From: Strongylocentrotus purpuratus
Taxonomy: Eukaryota; Echinodermata; Echinoidea; Camarodonta; Strongylocentrotidae
Direction of reading: 5' to 3'
DNA: 64,000 nt
Assembly: GCF_000002235.5 (NCBI RefSeq)
Contig: NW_022145601.1
Coordinates: 22,547,389-22,611,388, forward strand
The notes under the pieces were generated by a model. That model was not told the DNA's origin. It did not search any database and saw only the letters and a program-made list of their open reading frames with translations. Positions 25,076 to 37,839 of the stretch are shown one piece after another. The position numbers and the translations under genes are program-made. Every line of letters starts with the position of its first letter. The stretch's first letter is position 1.

Positions 25076-25904
25076 ATACAAGAACAAGAGACAAACCGTT
25101 TACACGAATACACTCAATATGTGTATAAGCTTTATCGGGTTTGAATGCTATGAAACGTTGTATTATGCTTCTTTCAAAGTTGAAAAGCTAAATCGCGTGA
25201 TTATTATTCTCTTTACCAGTTCATATACAAGCGGTGTCCTTTATGAAAAAGGATATTTGATTAAATTGTAATACTTCTCCATCAATGGATTACAAACGTT
25301 CCTTATTTTCCGTTTTTGATGCATTTTGATTCTTTAACCTGCAGTACATTTAAAGCTGAACAATATAAATTCGAGACCTTGTTTTTTACGTCCTATGCAA
25401 GAGATTGGTTGGTTAAAGATTCATACAGGCTCACGCAATGCCAATGTATTCAACACGCCGTCCTAGCTCTGGAAACCTGAGATAATCCAATCGCAAATCG
25501 CTTCCCCTCTCTATTGACACAGTAGTTCAATATCTACCTTAGATAACCTATTCAAGAAAGGTGACTCTCTTAAAAAAATTGAGTGAATTTTTTACTCTAT
25601 TTTCACTCTCCAGAGGAGTGACGTCCGTGATTACTTGATTTTTTTAGAGAGTACGTAGCCGACATTTATGGTTTGTCTCTAATTCAAGAAACATGCTTGA
25701 CTTCATTTGAAAAGAAGAACATGAAGATTAGTTAATTGCATTAATTACATAAATTGATAGAGTGAAAACAGTTTTCTTGTTTTCCAGTGTTTTCATATCT
25801 TCAGTGGAAGGGGTATTAATAAAATTGCTGTATCTTTCTTGATTTTCCTTCTCTTCCCTTTCTCTCTTTGACCTGCTTATCAATATATGGCTTGTGCAAA
25901 AAGA

Positions 25905-25907
25905 ACG

Positions 25908-25981
<74 letters not shown>

Positions 25982-25984
25982 GAC
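25905..25984. repeat. (CA)n microsatellite
   Basis: CA repeats with ATATAC and CGCACACGC interruptions. Confidence 0.95.
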
Positions 25985-25994
25985 ACATATGGGG

Positions 25995-26062
25995 TATTTG
26001 AGTATGAGTACACATGTGGCATGAAAGTTTGGTCTTCATTTCAAGGTATTCTCATAATTTCG
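25995..26062 (+). repeat. Interspersed family X, partial copy
   Basis: GAGTACACATGTGGCATGAAAGTTTGGTCTTCATTTCAAGG-like sequence (read here in parts: ACATGTGGCATGAAAG, TTTGGTC, GGTATTCTCATAATTTCGAA) parallels 26440-26520. It is truncated at its left by a (CA)n microsatellite. Confidence 0.55.
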
Positions 26063-26179
26063 AATATGGAAGGGAAACCTTAAAATTGTAGGCTAATGCT
26101 TTTTGCTCTTCCTCTACCGGCTTATCTAAAAGAAAGCAAACAGACCTGGGAGGGCGTTAAAGAGAAAGTAGAGTTGTTC

Positions 26180-26328
26180 GCCCCAATTCACACAAATTGT
26201 CATCACTGACAAAAGATAGTTTTTGTAATAAGCCACTGAAATCCTTGCTTCTGATTGGTTATTAGAAGATTTGTCACTGTTTATTGTGTTATTTGTTATT
26301 GAAAACAGGCCTTGTGAAACGGGTTCCT
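26180..26328 (+). mobile_element. MITE family A, copy 2
   Basis: The same interior as copy 1 (CTTGCTTCTGATTGGTTAT) lies between CCCCAATTCACACAAATTG and CTTGTGAAACGGGTTCC ends. It is more diverged than copy 3, including a TTATTGTGTTATTTG stretch. Confidence 0.8.
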
Positions 26329-26334
26329 GGTCAT

Positions 26335-26535
26335 GCCATGATAATCTAGTACATATAGGAAATGATACATACTGTGAGATTTCAAAAAGATCAAAATTGA
26401 TTTAATCTTTCTGAAAATCACATGCACTACACAAAAACGAGTATATGAGACCACATCCACCTGCAGCATGAAACTTTGGTCCAGATTTCCAGGTGTTCTT
26501 CTTCATAATTTTGAATATGAGCGCATTGTAGAGCT
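26335..26535 (+). repeat. Interspersed family X, copy 3
   Basis: GATAATCTAGTACATATAGG, ACATACTGTGAGATT, TATATGAGACCACATCC and GCATGAAACTTTGGTCCAG align with copies 1 and 2. It starts immediately after MITE family A copy 2, so the two may be linked in one larger element. Confidence 0.6.
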
Positions 26536-26965
26536 CTCCCTTTTCAAGGGGATATTTCTTCTAGGGTATTCTTCCAAACTAACGAAAACGGAATGAACGA
26601 GCTCACACATGATACATTTTCCATCATTACCAGAACCCAACCTTCTCTTTGAGGTAAATGTTCCGATGGAATTCAAACATCAACAGGATGCATTCGTCTT
26701 GGCCCGATTTCCGCTCTTGCGTCTAGATTTACCCGTACGACTTTTAGCTGACTGAGATCCTTATCAGCTATTGTATTCCACTTACCCGGATGTACCATGA
26801 AACTGCGGTTAAAGTGGCCAGACCTATTTCCATGGGGCTGCTTTTGGAAAGACACTGGGGAAAATGAAAAGAATATTAAATAAATATCAGTGCCCTCGGT
26901 ATACTGTGGTACCTGTTACGAAACTACAAATGGTATCATGTGAGATGTTCTGGATTCGAAACTGG

Positions 26966-27122
26966 GGGGGGGGGGGGGGCGTTTCACAAAACTTATCATC
27001 AGTGACAAATGACAGTTTTTGTTATAAGCTACTGAAATCCTTGCTTCTGATTGGTTATCAGCAGATTTATCACTGATTTTTGTCATTTGTCATTGAAAAA
27101 AGGCTTTGTGAAACTCCCCCTG
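26966..27122 (+). mobile_element. MITE family A, copy 3
   Basis: Bounded by GTTTCACAAA and TTTGTGAAAC inverted ends, preceded by a long poly-G run and followed by CTCCCCC. The interior is nearly the same as copy 1 read in reverse. It lies only 640 bp from copy 2. Confidence 0.85.
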
Positions 27123-27134
27123 GTCTGTGCACAT

Positions 27135-27228
27135 ATTCTTCGGCAAGGTGTTAGCCTACATATTTGCCTCTTGCTACCCAGGTGTAGTACATGGGTACTT
27201 GGCACTGCTCTTCCTGAATGCCAGATAA
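27135..27228 (+). mobile_element. SINE core fragment (headless)
   Basis: TTCGGCAAGGTGTTAGCC, TTGCC, CTACCCAGGTGTAG and GGGTACTTGGCA occur in the same order as in the SINE bodies at 28341 and (reverse strand) 43100. No tRNA head is visible upstream; a MITE copy ends immediately before it. Confidence 0.6.
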
Positions 27229-27654
27229 TTATATCGGGCACTGAGGAAAAGCAGTAACATTACTAATCGCTAAGCATCGATGTTTTCATCATTATACATG
27301 TAAAAAGGAACAAAGGTAATACTAAATCATACATATTTTGTTTCGAAGTTCGTTTGAAAGAGGCGGTAAACAGATTTGATTTCTGTTAATCGATTTATTT
27401 TTGATTAGATTAACACCTTAGGATTCTTGCACACACATTTCGCATTGACGATGTAAGATTTATAAGGTGCGACTTTAAAAAGAATGAAGGAGAGAGAGAG
27501 ATTTATCTTTGGTGGTGAAGATTGTTCGTGTATTCTTAAAATAGACAAATTCATTTTCGGTAGTCTATCTTTCTTTCGATGAAAACTCATATCTTAGACT
27601 TTGTCGATACTCATTTATTGATGGTGCAAGTTTTGGTAACATCAGGATGAGTTA

Positions 27655-28020
27655 GGAGAGAGAGAGAGAGGGAGAGAGAGAGAGAGAGGGAGAGAGAGAG
27701 AAAGGGGGGCAGCTTGAATGGGAGAAGAAATATGTTGCAGTGGGAAAACACGTAGACAGGAGATAAAGAGGGATAATAAAGAAAGAAAATAGAAAGTTAG
27801 AGAAAGAGAAAATATAGTTCAAGACAAACAGGTCGGACGGACAAACACAGTCAGAAATCGAAAGATAGGATGAGAGAGGGGGTAGTTTGCAAGGTAAAAT
27901 GGTAGGTTGCAGAGGGGGCACAATCAGATAGGAGATGAAGGGAAAGTGGAGAGAACATATATAAAATGAGAGAGAGAGAGAGAGAAGGAGAGAAGGAGAA
28001 GGAGAGGGGGAGAAAGAGTA
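27655..28020. repeat. Two (GA)n tracts in purine-rich DNA
   Basis: GA tracts at 27655-27705 and 27967-27990 flank purine-rich sequence, with GGTAGTTTGCAAGGTAAAATGG/GGTAGGTTGCAG-like internal echoes. Confidence 0.9.
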
Positions 28021-28340
28021 GAGGTAGAAGATAGAATACAGAGTTCAATTACACGAGAAAGCCTGCGGGTCGCATAGATCTGGAAATTCAATTTGGTTAT
28101 CAACCTGTTGACAATAAATTGGTCTGCTCCTACTTCGTGCGAACCCTGTAGGGGAATGTCCCCGCAGGTATCCGAAATATAGATTATGCTCCTTGGAACA
28201 TTCTTACCCTTCGTTCACACAAAAAAAAAAACCATTGCATAGCGTTATAGGAACCGCATAGCTTAACCCTTTACGATCAGTATTTTTTTTTTATTATAAA
28301 CTTACAACGAATCGTGATATTACAAAAAGTTGTGTTTTAC

Positions 28341-28495
28341 TGAGATGTCGTGGCATAGTGGTTCAATCACTTGACTCACGATCCATGGATTGAGGTTTGA
28401 ATCCAAGCCCGTCACTAATGACCTTTGGAAAGACATTTATCCACATTTGCAACTCTTCAACCAAATGTAAAAGGGTACGTGGTAATTGCTGGTCC
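28341..28495 (+). mobile_element. tRNA-headed SINE, diverged
   Basis: The A box is TGGCATAGTGG (28351-28361) and the B box GGTTTGAATCC (28394-28404), with tRNA-like spacing. The body (TTTGGAAAGACATTTATCC, then GGGTACGTGG) aligns with the cores at 27135 and, in reverse, at 43100, so all three belong to one SINE lineage. Confidence 0.65.
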
Positions 28496-29159
28496 AATAT
28501 TGATTACAGGACCCTTAGGAAAAACTGCATCAATGCTGATGAGCCTTTTCAGCGTAAACGAAATTAGTATATTACAACATGATGTATAGCAGCGCATGTT
28601 TGAGTATTTATTCGAACTAAAACTCGATACAGAATCAAGGTGTCGTTTTCGTCTGACGGCTTCATGTCGTATCATACAGCAGGGCTCATCCGGAACGCGA
28701 ACTGAAGATTGGCCACCTGTCATGTCAACTAACCTCTTCAAAACAAGGTTCTTTATACGACGTTTCTTTCTTCGGTGTTGTTTAATACCCAATGTGTACG
28801 CCCCTTTCGTTGTACAATGAATCTTTTAATACCCGGCGTTTCTTCAAACGAGATTGGTATAAAGATTTCTCTAGTCTGAACTGCCTATATGGTGTAAGTA
28901 GAACCGTTCCCGGTGGCCCCAGGTAGTCGCCATATCATGTGACTGCTATCATTTAGGGTCGTCTCTCGTACGCCTTTCGTTCTTCCTCTGTAGGATGCGG
29001 GGAGGCGGAGGAGGATGACATACTGTGATAATTGACGAGATAGTTTACCTTCTAGTTCCTTCTTTGTTTCAAGAAGTCCCCGCACCGTGTCTTTTCTCCC
29101 GGCTTCCCCTCCATGTGTATTAATGTCGCTTTCCCTCCTGGATGTTCGTGTTTTTTTTC

Positions 29160-30305
29160 TTCCCACTTCTCTCTCTCTCTCTCTCTCTCTGTTACTCACA
29201 CACCCACACACGCATCCACTCCATTCCCTACATGTCACTCACACACAAACAAACACACACATCAATACACCCACACGTTCACCCACACACCCACCCACTC
29301 TCTCTCTCTTTCTCTCACCTTTTCTCTCACCCACACACCCATACGCGCACCTACTCTCTTTCTCTCTCTCTCTCTCTTTCTCTCTCTCTCGCTTTCTCGG
29401 TCAACCAAACCCTAGACGGCACCCTCTCTCTCTCTCTGTCACCCACACTCGCATTCACCCTCTTTCTCCTTCTCGCTTTCTCTCTCTCTGGCACCCACAC
29501 CAATAAGCGCACTCACCTTGTCTCTCCTTCTCGCTAACTCTGTCATCCACACACCCACACGCGCACACTCTCTTTCTGTCTCCCCCTTTTTGTCTGTCAT
29601 CCATACACCTGCAACCACACCCACTATCTCTCTCTCTCTCTCTGTCACCCTCACGCGCACTCACCCTCTCTCTTCTTCTTGCTTTCTCTGTCACCCACAT
29701 ACCCACACGCGCACCCACCCTCTCTCTTTCTGTCTTTTTGTCTATCACCCACACACCCTCACACACACCCACTCTCTCTTTCTCTCTCTCTCTCTGGCAC
29801 CCACACCCATAAGCGCACTCACCCTCTCTCTCCTTCTCGCTTACTCTGTCATCCACACACCCACACGCGCACACTCTCTTTCTCTCTCCCCCTCTTTGTC
29901 TGTCACCCATACACCTGCAACCACAGCCACACTCTCTCTCTCTCTCTCTGTCACCCACACGCGCACTCACCCTCTCTCTTCTTCTTGCTTTCTCTGTCAC
30001 CCACATACCCACACGCGCACCCACCCTCTCTCTTTCTGTGTATCCCTCATGCACACCCACTCTCTCTTTCTCTCTCTCTGGCACCCACACCCGCACCCAT
30101 GGACGCACTCACCCTCTCTCTCCTTCTTGCTTTCTCTGTCACCACACACCCACACGCGCATCCACTCTCTCTTTCTGTGTATCCCACACGCACATCCTCT
30201 ACCTCTCTTTGTCTGACACCCACACATTCGCATGGGCATCGACTCTCTCTCTCTCTGTCATCCACACGCGCACTCATCCTCTCTCCCTGTTCTCGCTTTC
30301 TCTGT

Positions 30306-30341
<36 letters not shown>

Positions 30342-30360
30342 ACCTCCCTCTCTCCTCTCC
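29160..30360. repeat. CT/CA higher-order repeat, about 285-306 bp period
   Basis: (CT)n and CACCCACAC phrases alternate. A longer unit beginning GGCACCCACACC recurs at 29490, 29796 and 30080. Within it are CACGCGCACTCACCCTCTC and CACATACCCACACGCGCACC phrases. Because stops are absent from the repeat, open frames of more than 200 residues appear in several frames on both strands; they have no protein-like composition and are not called genes. CG-bearing ACGCGC units make this locally CpG-rich. Confidence 0.9.
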
Positions 30361-30439
30361 TCCCATCCCTCCTTTTCCCGTAATTCCACGGTTTTTCTGT
30401 TGCTCCCCCCCCCCCCTCCTTTAATTATTTTCTCTCTCT

Positions 30440-33400
30440 GTATTTATAATTTAATGTTTCCCAATACCTATTCACGTCTCACTTTCTTTCTTCCACCATT
30501 CCCCATTCCGGCCATCCGATGTTATTAAAGTCAAGTACAACTGTCTTCAAATAATATTCCATATCCATCAGCATTCATTACCTACATAAATCCTTAACAT
30601 GTATATTACATTCTCCGTCTTTCTCCTTTTCTTTTATTTTGAGAAGGGGGGGGGGGAGACGTTCCTGCCCAAAGGTGATATATATGTTTAAATCGAATCG
30701 TTTCTGTTCTTTCGTCTTTCGCTTCATTATCTTCTCATCCAATTCTTACTTTTTAGCCGATCACCTACCCCTTTTTTCCCTCTCTCAATTTGCTGTAAGC
30801 TGATGATTGATAACATGATTAACATCCCACTCCCGTTGTCTCTCTCAAAAGGTCCCTTGCCCATCTTATTTTCTCCCCACAGGATTATCCTTTTCTGCCT
30901 TTTGCTGTTGTCAAACCTACTTATGTAGAACATGAAACTCATTCTTCTTCTTCTTCAAATTTGTCTCCTATTTCTTCATTTATATTTGACATATTGCATT
31001 ATCTAGTTTCCAGTTCCTTTTCTAGACAACTCGACCAATGATACTTACCGAACACCAGTTATGACAGTTGATATTTGTATATGTTTGATTATCTCTTTTA
31101 AAGCGAAGAACTCGTTTTTTCTTTTTCTTTTCTTTTCTCTGTTTGCTCTTTGTGTGTTTTTTTTTTTTTTGCTTCATTGTTTATTTTTTCATGTTTAAAC
31201 TTGTTTCTCCCCTTTTTTCTTTTTAATTATTTCTATGTTCTTCTTTTTTGGGTTATTTATTCATATATTATGTTTAAACTTGTTGAATGCTCCGACCTCC
31301 TCATCCCTTTGCCCAGCTCTTTACTATGTAAAACCTTGTCTGTCAACTTATCTGTTTACTGCTTATCTCAGTTGTCCTTTATCGTTTTCTGCATCTCAAT
31401 TTAAATGCCGCCCTCGGCTACAATCCATCTTTTCAATTTTCTCTTGTATCAGCCAGCACCCGAGTACTCCTCCCTTTCAAACCGCAGACTCCTGATAAAG
31501 AAAGATGAGAGATTTGGTTTGGTAATGACATCCTCACGCTCCCCAAGCTGTTTCGTCTAAGTTGCCCAAAGTAGATTTTTTTTTCTCTACTTGGAGACAC
31601 AATTTTAGCCCTTATATCGATCATTCAATTTCCGATCTATACACTCACCGTTTTGCATTCTCTGGCTGTTTTCAGGATTAGTTGCTATATTCTGAAAGAA
31701 GTTTATATACATGATTAGTAACGAATATTGAGAGTGGGGGTGGGGGCCTTTCATTTTCTACATGTGCTCCGTTTACATTAATTGTTATTCAAGAAGTGGG
31801 AAGGGGCCGGGGAATTCCCTTTAAAACCGCTATAGTGGAAATAGAGCTGAATGGTGCGTATTAAGGCCTATATTTCAGCTTAAATCAAAAGCCCTCTTAC
31901 ACTTGTTTGTGGCGAAAAGACAAAGCTGGAGAAACCAACCGATGTCGGACCTTGTCTTAAATATCAATGGGCCACAACTGGGTTTATGGTTAAAGCCACA
32001 AAGTGTCATCATTCGTGTTTAATTATTAAACCGTGAGTAGTCCCTGTAGTCGGTGTAATCTCAGATATGTACGGCATAAGACGTAGTTCTGTAGTACATA
32101 GCCCTCCTCTATCATAATGTATCTTTATCGCGTACACTATAGAAACTGAAATGTCAAATCACTGAGTAGTGACCTCTTTTTCAGAATGCTAGAATAACAC
32201 TTCGGAAAATTGTGGATCCAACAATTTAAAAGTTGAATCTAGAACGAATCTTTTAAGTCTTGATCTGACATTTTGAAAGTGTTCACCTCTCGGCTCTTTC
32301 TAGTGGTAACATAACATTTAAGTTAATTGGGTGTAATTAAATGTCTCAACTTTTCTTTACTGTGTCATGCACCGTATTGATAGAGATGTGTCAATGTAAA
32401 TAAATGAAATGTAAATGTCACATTAATGCACATGAATAGTTATGTTTGGCAGTAGATCAATTATTAATTCTCTAACGGCTTATTATCAAAATTGCCTCTG
32501 TTTGAGCTTAATTTCCCGTCATAGGTTTTTTTTCTTCCCTTATCAATTTCTAATGTCACTCTTTTCAGTATTCCCTAACTCCCAACCCTTCTATTCTCTA
32601 ACTTATCAACTTTCCCGATAAACTTTAGTCTCCCTCCTATACATTTCCTGGGGCTGAGATCAATTCTGTCATTTCTTATTGCTCAGTGGTGTTATCTCAC
32701 GAGATATTTTTCAACTGTAATTTCTCTGTCCCGTCATCAAATACGTGTATCACCAAGAGATATAACCTGATCGAAACGGGGTCGGGTTGGAGTGGACCCA
32801 GGATTAGTTGAAAAGAGAGGGACACAATTTCGGAAATGTCTCACTCCGTCGAGAACTAGGGTTATTATGTATCTCAAGTGCATTTTGGGTCTTGAATCTT
32901 ACAGTGGCACAAAAGGCAAGTATGATGCTTTGTGTGTGTTGAAAGTTTGCCAGATTGAGCTTTTTAAAATGGAGACCGATTCTCCCTTTCCTAAATCCAC
33001 CACTGATAGAATCTGATAGGAATTGTGTTTATCACTGTTGTTCGTCTAGCACAATTATCATCATGATCATAGTCATTTTTATTCATAGTTTCATCCTCTT
33101 CAACCCTCTCTATCTTTTATTTATCCATTACTCGACCAGGTTATTTATATCCCCTTCTTCTTTAATATTTCAGTTATTCTTTTTAAGTAAAAAGCCATTT
33201 ATATTCCTTTTTCTCTTTCAGTCAAGCCATTTATCATTTTATCTCTTTCTCTCTCTCTCTCTCTTTTCATACCCTCCCCTCTGTCTGTTTCTCTTCCTCC
33301 TTTCCTTCTCCTCCTCCTTCTTCTGCTTCCTCTTCTTCTGCTACTTCTCTTTCTCGCTCTTTTTCTTTGTCTCTTTTTTTCTCCCACTCTCTCTTTTTCT

Positions 33401-36070
33401 TTGTCTCTTTTTTTCTCCCACTCTCTCTTTTTCTTTCAACCCCCTCCCCCATATCTCTCCCTCTTTCTCTATCATTTCCATCTTATCGAACAACATAACC
33501 TATGTTAGTTGCTCAGACTGAATTGAAATGTCATTTCAATTATTCACAGGACACTCGGTGGCAAATGAGTTTTATGGAAATGAATGGTAATTTCACAATT
33601 TCCAATTACTCTTAATTCAGACGTCGCTATAAATGTCATCTAATTTTTGGATTGTCATTCCGAAATGTAGCAAATGGGTTCAATGGTTTCAACACCCTGC
33701 CCAACACTGTCTATATACGCAGTATAATCCTTTATAATCCCCTATCTCATCGTTTCTGTATAAATATACTTTCTACTGTACTTGCTTGCGTTTAACCAAA
33801 GATTCTAAAAATATTCACCATCATCCATAAGTTTTCATAGTGTACATGTTGTATTTGTCTTGATCACCAAAGTTCTCTTTACATTTTGGCATGATTAAGT
33901 CAGTATCTCCTTCCACCCCCTTTCTATAATTGTCATATTCATCTTTATCTATACGCACGTACATACTCCTGTCTCTCTGTCTCTCCCTCTCTCTCCACTT
34001 TGTTCTCCTTGCATTCTTCGACTCTTTTCTCTTCTTTTCCTCACTATTTTTAAAATTTCCTTATAGTTAATTTTTCCTGTATTGGCTGTCGTTTATCTTG
34101 TTTTGACATTTTACCCGACTTTACCTATAAAAACTGAAAACTTCAGTCATTTTTCGGAACCTCCCATTAACATATTGGTGATACAATCACCAGTGTTTGT
34201 ATTTCCATTAAAAAAAGATCTGTTTTTCCTTTATAAGACTATTGAAGCCACCATACCCCTCTTCCATACACCCCTTTGGTGAAGCCCCCCCCCCCCACCC
34301 ATATTTTTAAAAAAAAACCTTCTCTTATTATGCCAGGTACATACCACCCCTATTCTTCTGGATCTCTCCTTCTGCATTTCTGGATACGCCATTTTCCGAT
34401 GGTCATCTTGTATTGTTAATCTACTACCTGTTATCGAATCTATTTCTACACGACTGAAATCCTTCTTACCCTTTCTGTGTACCTTCCTTTCATTTTGTTT
34501 ATCTCACGTGAATATATACCCCGTTCACACCGCATAACCGACTCAACACATACCGATAACTTCGCCGTTTGGGGGTAATGCACATTTTTGTTTGGTCGGT
34601 TGCTCGCCTGATGTTACTGTCGTCGGTGTAATTGGGACTTTACAATCAATCAACTCCACTCATGTTATAGTCGGCACCGCGAGACAAATTTAACAATAAT
34701 TCTTTGTCATAGATTTTTCCCCCGCGGAGAACACTATTAAGGTACGTTAGAAGTGACAAGCAAGAGTCGGCTAGCATGCAATAACATCCTAATAACCTGC
34801 TATTGAAGTGGTTTCGAGACACGACGAAACAAGCCAAACATTTTCGACATGTAAGGCGCCTCGTCGGAAAATGAAAACCTTTTTTTAAAACTAATGAACT
34901 TAACCCACACGCCTCCCACACCATCAAATCCATTAGGTGAACAAGCCGTCGATGGAGACTTGCCAGCCAGACGAAAAGTTAAATAAACAGGGGAAATACT
35001 TCCCAATTCATTTTCATACGTTGTGCAAGTCCCCCTCATCATCCTCCCACAAAAGAAACATCCGCCCAGACTACTTTTACTGGCTACGCCTTTTAAAGGT
35101 TGCCCTAACCATCACATAATGAGTGGGAAAATGAGAGGAAAATAAGCGAAGATTAGCCGCCTAGATGCTTGATATTGGATTGTGAAGCCTCGACACTTGG
35201 GATGCAAATTGTCGAGTCTGACACGCAATCTTGCAGTAATCTTCGGGAAACACAAGCCACCCTCTTACTGTGGCTTGGTATGTACATAGTGATAATCGGA
35301 CGAGTCAATACATAGACGGCATGAAAATTGCGATTGTGATGTCACGAGAGAGAAGCAATGACTCTGAAACATCAAAAAGAGATTATGAAAGAGGTGCATA
35401 CAAAGGGAAATGTATTGGGGGATTAAGGCTTTCACAATTCCTAACATATAATTAAAACGTATTGAGAATTAAGATATTCAGTAAAGCCTTTAAAAAAAAC
35501 AATAATCTCGATGTTGTTGTTTGAATTGCAATTATTCAGATTTGGTAATAAACTGTTCTAATTTAAATTTAGCCCGGTATAGTATTATTTTTTGTATTTA
35601 ATATTTATCAACATTTATTTCCTTCTCAACGGCACTTTATTTAAACACAATGTATATATAAATTGTTTATGTAGCAATGATTTCAACATAGAGTATACAG
35701 TAAATAATTCAGATAACAGAAGGAGGTGAAAACCCGAAAAGTATAGCTTGAGTTGGTAGTTGAAAGATGTCCTATGTTCTGATGTAAACAATGTATCATT
35801 TAATTGGTTCGTGTTTGTGTGTGTGTGGGGAGGGGTGAGTAGAGTGGGATAGAAAGTAACAGCACCATTAAAGTGTATTTAAGAGGATCGCAACGCTATC
35901 TTTCATTATTTTGGTCCTATTTTAGTTGTAAAATGCTTTCATTTCTGATATATCACACACACGCCACCGTGCAGGAGGAGGGGTGCCAACCCTTTCCAAC
36001 CCTACACAACCCTACACACCCCGTTTCCAAGACAATTAGATTGCAATCGTTCATGACTATTAAAATGCTG
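30440..36070. other. No gene seen
   Basis: Pyrimidine-rich patches (30600-31300, 33235-33475) and AT-rich unique sequence. Several frames of 60-95 codons lack motifs and splice context. Confidence 0.55.
33235..33475. repeat. Pyrimidine-rich tract with a 34-bp tandem
   Basis: CT/TCC-rich. TTTTCTTTGTCTCTTTTTTT recurs at 33361 and 33395 with CTCCCACTCTCTC between, a 34-bp tandem pair. Confidence 0.85.
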
Positions 36071-36079
36071 ATATTAAAT

Positions 36080-36229
36080 AGCGAAGGTCAGATCGGCGCA
36101 CACGCACGTACAGTTTTGTGTCTGTTGCCCTCGCACACGCACACATGCACGCCGTGAGCAGGCGATCACTTTACCTAGCGCACCGCGCATGATGTAGACC
36201 GCTCGGGGCTCATTTTGGCGGGAAAATCC
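36080..36229 (+). promoter_or_regulatory. Candidate promoter block with an E2F-type site
   Basis: This stretch is richer in CG than its AT-rich surroundings and holds several CACGCAC-type motifs and a GCGCACCGCGC run. The 14-base motif TTTTGGCGGGAAAA at 36213-36226 matches the E2F/DP recognition pattern. It lies directly upstream of a purine-rich stretch ending in a good splice donor (GAGAG|GTGAGA, GT at 36371-36372). The inference is a promoter feeding a non-coding first exon, possibly of the transmembrane-protein gene that begins coding at 48195. No TATA box is evident. It could instead serve an unrelated non-coding transcript. Confidence 0.35.
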
Positions 36230-36370
36230 ATGAGCGAGGGAGCGAGACGTTTATTGGAGATTCGTATCTTGTCGAGACGGAACGGAGTGTGAGGATTCTG
36301 CTCTTATATTGGATTATACAGTGTGAATTATTAGACGCACCCAGCACTGAGGGAACGGCTTCACCGAGAG
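36230..36370 (+). other. Candidate non-coding 5' exon of the transmembrane-protein gene
   Basis: The sequence downstream of the E2F-type site ends at GAGAG|GTGAGA, a strong donor-like site. It contains a short upstream reading frame from the ATG at 36229 that closes after about 20 codons, so it is not the main coding start. If used, it would splice over about 11.7 kb to the acceptor at 48116-48117. Its 5' end is unknown and the start given is nominal. Transcript evidence is lacking; a nearer alternative ends at 47405. Confidence 0.3.
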
Positions 36371-36916
36371 GTGAGATGTAGGGTAAATTTGCTAAAATAC
36401 AGTCTGGGAAAGATATTGCAAACGAGTGACAAATTATATAGATCTTGCAACCTGTTGGAAGAATTGAATCATTATATCAAGTAGCTTTACGTGTTTTCTT
36501 AAGTTGCTGTAAACATACCTCATTTTGCAAACCAATAAAGATTTTATTTCATAGAGGGAAGTATTGATTAAGAATAATGTGGCTGTTAGTACGAGCGTCT
36601 TTGGTTGAAAATGCAAATAATTTTTATGAAAAAGGGACATGATTAACAAAATATATTTGTGTAAAAAATACTTGGGTTAAATCATTGTCTTGGTGAAGAG
36701 TTGCCAATAACTGTAGCTCAAATATTAACGATGCATTTTCACTCCGTTCCATTCTTATTTGCATGAACCGACATGGATTTCCTGAGATGCACTGAATTAG
36801 TTTGTGATTAATAATTGACTAAATTCCCTTTTGAGAACCTAACACTAATAATCGTAGGTCTCAATGGTAATGAGAAGAATGATGATGACACTTCTACTTA
36901 TTCTACTACAAAAAAC

Positions 36917-36928
36917 CCTGTACTACTG

Positions 36929-36962
<34 letters not shown>

Positions 36963-36968
36963 TACTAT

Positions 36969-37019
<51 letters not shown>

Positions 37020-37110
37020 CAATGTTACTAATATTACTACTACTACTACTACTACTACTACTACCTCTACTACTACTACTACTACTAATAGTAATAATAA
37101 TAATAATGAC
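36917..37110. repeat. (CTA)n trinucleotide repeat
   Basis: Nearly 200 bp of CTA/TAC with interruptions, passing into AATAAT and ACAACA-rich DNA to about 37220. The poly-Leu and poly-Val frames across it are artefacts. Confidence 0.95.
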
Positions 37111-37839
37111 AATAATAACAATATTTCATAAGAACAACAACAACAATGATAGTAATAGCAATAATGAAAATTACAATAATAACAGTAACAACAACAACAT
37201 CAATAACAATTATAGCAAATATGAAAACTTGAGCCAATAAGAATCCCGAATGTTGTCTATCGGACTCCCCTCTTGTGTGCGTTTCTTTATTTTGTTGTTG
37301 TTGAGGGGGGGTGATAGGGTACAGGTATACGTTAATAGGAATCATAATGCCCTGCTTGGCAGACGATTTTTTAGGTTTACGAGGCAAGGTAGGGAGAGGA
37401 AAAGTTACCGATATGCATCATTTTTTTTTGCTTATTTGTTTTTATCTGATAGTTTTTGTTTAATTTGTTTGTATTTTATTCTGTTTGGGTGCTAAATTTT
37501 TTGAGGTCGGCGGTTGTTACATTTTGTTCGTCTATCTGTCAGAAGCATTCCTATTTTATTAACCACCACATGAGGAATTTAGAGGACGGCTTTGGTTGTA
37601 TTTTTAGCCTCAACGTATTTTAAGCCAGATAATCTAGCTTGAATGTGGCTGCAACCAAGCAACGGCTCTAAAAATCCCTCGTTTTCAGGAATACCAGTCA
37701 GGCAGTAGCGGTAGATTCCCAGAAGAAAATTGCTCAGTGACGTGGGGGTAATTCGCCCATTTTTTGAGTTCTTAGGATCACAGTTATTCATGACGATGGA
37801 ACTATTTCGAAATATGTATTGTACTAAAGATTTGTGCTA

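Noticed and set aside
25905..25984. CRISPR-like or regulatory array
   Set aside because: Simple (CA)n microsatellite with no spacers.
29455..30383. Overlapping open frames of 217-234 residues on both strands
   Set aside because: They arise because the CT/CA higher-order repeat lacks stop triplets; both strands and several frames are equally open.
32955..33521. 188-residue hydrophobic plus-strand frame
   Set aside because: Phe/Ser/Leu-rich translation of a pyrimidine tract with a 34-bp tandem; no true membrane-protein pattern with loops and charges.
36815..37240. 141-residue poly-Leu frame
   Set aside because: Translation of a (CTA)n repeat.
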